From positions 1-64,000 of the forward strand of contig BLLK01000039.1 in the NCBI GenBank assembly GCA_021927905.1: a DNA stretch of 64,000 bases, in the 5' to 3' direction. The notes beneath the pieces are model-generated. The model worked only from the letters and a program-made list of their open reading frames with translations. It was not told the DNA's origin and did no database searches. The stretch is from Chaetoceros tenuissimus (lineage: Eukaryota > Bacillariophyta > Thalassiosirophyceae > Chaetocerotales > Chaetocerotaceae). The position numbers were made by a program, and so were the translations under genes. Of the stretch, positions 61,425 to 64,000 are shown piece after piece. Every line of letters begins with the position of its first letter. Positions within the stretch are counted from its first letter, which is position 1.

Positions 61425-64000
61425 TTATCATTACCCATAGCGTTTTGGATTCGCTATGAATGGATGGTGTTGAGTTACTATCGTTTACTTGATAATTTGA
61501 GCTTGTTGTGTTCGTGGTATTCTGATTATGCTCTGAAATAGGGCATCAGATACAACCCCATGGCATACCGAATGGCAGCCTCATCACATGGGATTCTTCG
61601 GGTTCGAGACGTCGAGACGAAGATATAAGTTTTGTTGAGCTGACTGATCACCAGCCACCTATTGCAAGATATGTGTAGTTGATGACACGTATACCATCTC
61701 GTGATGGATGCAAAGGATTAGAAAAGGCCTTGATGTGCCTGCACAACTACAAATCTATTCCTAACATAATATCTACATTGGGAAGAGCCCATGTAGTGTG
61801 TAAAAGGGATACATGTAAAGCGAAAAGTCAATGACTTGAAAAGTAAAGCAAGATGAAGTCTTTTATAGACATCACGAAAGGCCAGGTGGCACTTCGCAGC
61901 AAGGTGAAAGTAGCTGTTTCACAATTAAATTGTTTGCTTTACTCACTCAATCTTTTATAGAATAGCAAGATTGGAAATTAACAGTTCCATTGCCACTAGA
62001 AGAAGTTTATTGCTTCACTTTTATCGAGGCTTATACCTTTAGCTCCTCAAATCAAAATGAGGGAAAGGATAATGACAGCAAAATTTATTGACTTCTATGC
62101 TCACAGCAGAGCAATGGACGAGAGTATTTCTGCGGCATAGAGAAATTGAGTGATTGCATGTCTATTCGGGGCTGCATTGATCATTCTGATTCTCGGCCTA
62201 AAGATTATCCGTTCGAAATAGAGCATTTATCCTGGTAGAGTATTGATATGGAATATTCATTCCAAAGTGTTTACTCACACATCGGATGCATCAATAATAT
62301 GTCCATATTCCGAAATTGTTGCAAGTGGCAGCAGATTGTATCGAAAAGATACTTTATGATATGAATTGTTTGTGTATCATTCTCATGAACGCTGGCTAAA
62401 TAATTACAGTGTATAGGAATTACCATCGCCTGCTCCATGTCATAGCATCGAATGCTGTTACAGAATATTGCGATCTTGAATAGTGGAGGGCATGGTATAC
62501 CAATTGAATGAAGAATGCTATAGCGTACCATATGTGAGCTTGGCTATGTCCTGATATGCATTTAATGATGCAGAGTTCGACTGTTCAATCGTTAGAAAAA
62601 TGAGTTGGTGTATCCTCATCTACGGAGACTCACTCGCATGTTGTCGTTTTGAAATTATGAGCGTGTTCCTGAAAGTGGAATTGTATTACGGATGTGCAGC
62701 GTATTGACTTCTACATGAAATGGGGGAGTTGATACAGAGAGGATGATCTGTTTGGTGAAAGCCTACAATCTCCTTCACTCCTTTATTCATTTCCCTTGTT
62801 GGACCACAAGACTTGTATGATTCGCACGAGTTGACATGGTTTTGAAAGATTATTTTTGTTTGTTGCACTGACTGAAACACATGCAGATGGTGATTTGTAA
62901 TTGTGTTGCCAAAGCGACGACGGATACGTTTTATGGTTTATTTATTTTAAGTGTCTTGTTGTAACGCGAACGCAATTCGGATGTCCTATCATCTCATAGC
63001 TTTGTCAAAAGAGTGTCAAGAGAATGAATTACATCGTGGGATGAAGGATTTCCCTAGGTATTGATTACGAGATTACGGAAAAGTTGAGCTTGGCAGTGAA
63101 AATTACATTTGGATCGCGACATATGATTGCAGAGTTGTTTGCATTGTAATTGTCGATGAGTGTAAACTTTGACACTTCGGCGAATTTTGTCAGAGCATTG
63201 AGGCACGTATCAAGGAGGGATCATTATAACCATCAAGATATCAAGTTGGAAAAGCATTAGATATAGAGCGACCGAACGTATTGATCGTGAAAATGATCTC
63301 CATACGGTATAGTGCATATGCATTAATCAAAACATGATCTGGATTTTATTATTACATCATGATATTACTCAACAAGCAGATGCTTGAATTCATTATTGCA
63401 TAAATTCAAGATGTCCTGCTAACTCGCCAATTTCAGGCTTGAGGGAGAAGAAATTGATACTGCAGTGTGTGATCGTGTCACACCTAGTTCAAGCCTTCTT
63501 TGCCGAGTAACTATTGCATCGTTTACAGCTGTTTGCAGAGAAATTATTGTCAAGCTTAAATAAAAGTGTGGAATGCAGAACGATAATATGTCGAATGCGA
63601 GAGTGCTGTGGTTTCAAATGAGTGGACTTATTTGAACCTGTAGTGTCTAATGAGTTATTGTAGGCAGCAAAGGTGGCTCCAGTGGGTATCACAGTGAAGA
63701 TACAAGATGCCAACCATAAGAAGGTGGCTCCATTGGGTATCTTGAGTAGATACATTATGCCAACCAGGGTATCTTGAGTAGATACATTATGCCAACCAAT
63801 GCTAGATACTTGAAGAACAGGTGAAGTCCCATCTCAGAGCTACTACTTCATCGGATTGTGCATTGATTGAATAGCTGCAGTGGATGCTAGAAAGGTCATC
63901 AATCCACAAGGCGCAATAAGCATGATCCGCAAAGTGTGATAAGTATTCGTTGTCCAATTGCATTTTGTTGCTTTATTACTTTGGTGCCTAGCGTGCACTT
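61425..64000. other. Long stretch without recognised genes
   Basis: About 2.6 kb. Both strands hold only short open stretches (under 90 codons) with no domain that I recognise; minus-strand frames at 62.3-62.5 and 62.7-62.9 kb are Cys/His/Ile-rich and unconvincing. Base composition is less A-rich than the Helitron-like unit. It may be decayed transposon or regulatory DNA. I see no tRNA or rRNA. Confidence 0.45.
63671..63798. repeat. Small tandem repeats, 32-bp unit and longer overlapping unit
   Basis: GGGTATCTTGAGTAGATACA, TTATGCCAACCA (32 bp) occurs at 63735-63766 and 63767-63798. A longer, diverged unit GGTGGCTCCA(G/T)TGGGTATC...ATGCCAACCA covers 63671-63766. Confidence 0.9.

Noticed and set aside
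62271-62880. Two minus-strand open frames in the 61.4-64 kb stretch
   Set aside because: Under 90 codons each, Cys/His/Ile-rich without pattern, and no start context or neighbour to support them.
61425-64000. tRNA, rRNA or CRISPR-like arrays in the gene-poor right end
   Set aside because: No cloverleaf with a T-loop GTTCGA pattern, no rRNA core words, and only two short tandem repeats without spacers.

Overview
This looks like the left end of a nuclear chromosome from a stramenopile alga, most likely a diatom. The window opens with about 109 bp of CCCTAA telomere repeat. It is AT-rich, genes have short GT-AG introns (about 38 to 78 bp), and most of the length is transposable elements. The Copia elements have the diatom CoDi style, and a BspA-type leucine-rich-repeat protein of the kind common in diatoms is present. 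The diatom placement is inference from gene style; no rRNA or other marker gene is in the window. Few genes look intact and ordinary: a nucleotide-sugar 4,6-dehydratase with one clear intron (5905-7053) and a core-1 type GT31 glycosyltransferase (25091-26425).

Layout. 1-109 telomere. 110-4860 a broken Copia fossil against the telomere. 5.0-5.4 kb a fragment of a repeat-encoded protein. 5.9-7.05 kb the dehydratase. 7.68-22.26 kb is bounded by an inverted repeat. Each arm carries the same promoter and first exon of a small acidic protein gene, facing inward (8021-8568 plus, 20961-21535 minus). Between them lie a minus-strand host gene split by a very young Copia element (9523-14923, identical LTRs, 5-bp target duplication) and a decayed DNA transposon (15.86-20.87 kb) with Ulp1-like protease, DDE-like transposase, C2H2 finger and SAP-like parts. 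That transposon itself holds a small inverted-repeat insertion. 22.3-24.8 kb is a Copia fossil; 25.1-26.4 kb the glycosyltransferase; 27.1-33.0 kb more Copia fossil; 33.0-39.0 kb a Copia element on the minus strand with near-identical 220-bp LTRs. 39.3-40.25 kb is a METTL24-like methyltransferase pseudogene cut by the next element.

The most unusual part is 40254-58486, which I read as one 18.2-kb Helitron/Helentron-like unit. A terminal sequence with a small hairpin occurs at 40254 and again in direct orientation at 58487, three bases after the stop of the helicase reading frame. Between the two copies lie a 45-bp-repeat acidic ORF, two OTU-type cysteine protease proteins, an unknown lysine-rich protein, an LRR protein, a nucleotidyltransferase-like protein with an ankyrin-like tail, and a Rep (HUH, Y-x3-Y) plus Pif1-like helicase spread over one long, interrupted reading frame. 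A leader of about 250 bp is repeated three times about 4 kb apart (42594, 46463, 50553); two copies are preceded by an E2F-like GGCGCGAAAA box. This suggests that the transcription units of one element share a promoter and first exon.

Directly after this unit the sequence folds back. A palindrome with arms of about 2.45 kb (56157-58609 and 58686-61140) holds two nearly identical helicase copies facing each other. 61.4-64.0 kb has only short tandem repeats and no gene that I can support. I found no tRNA, rRNA or CRISPR array.
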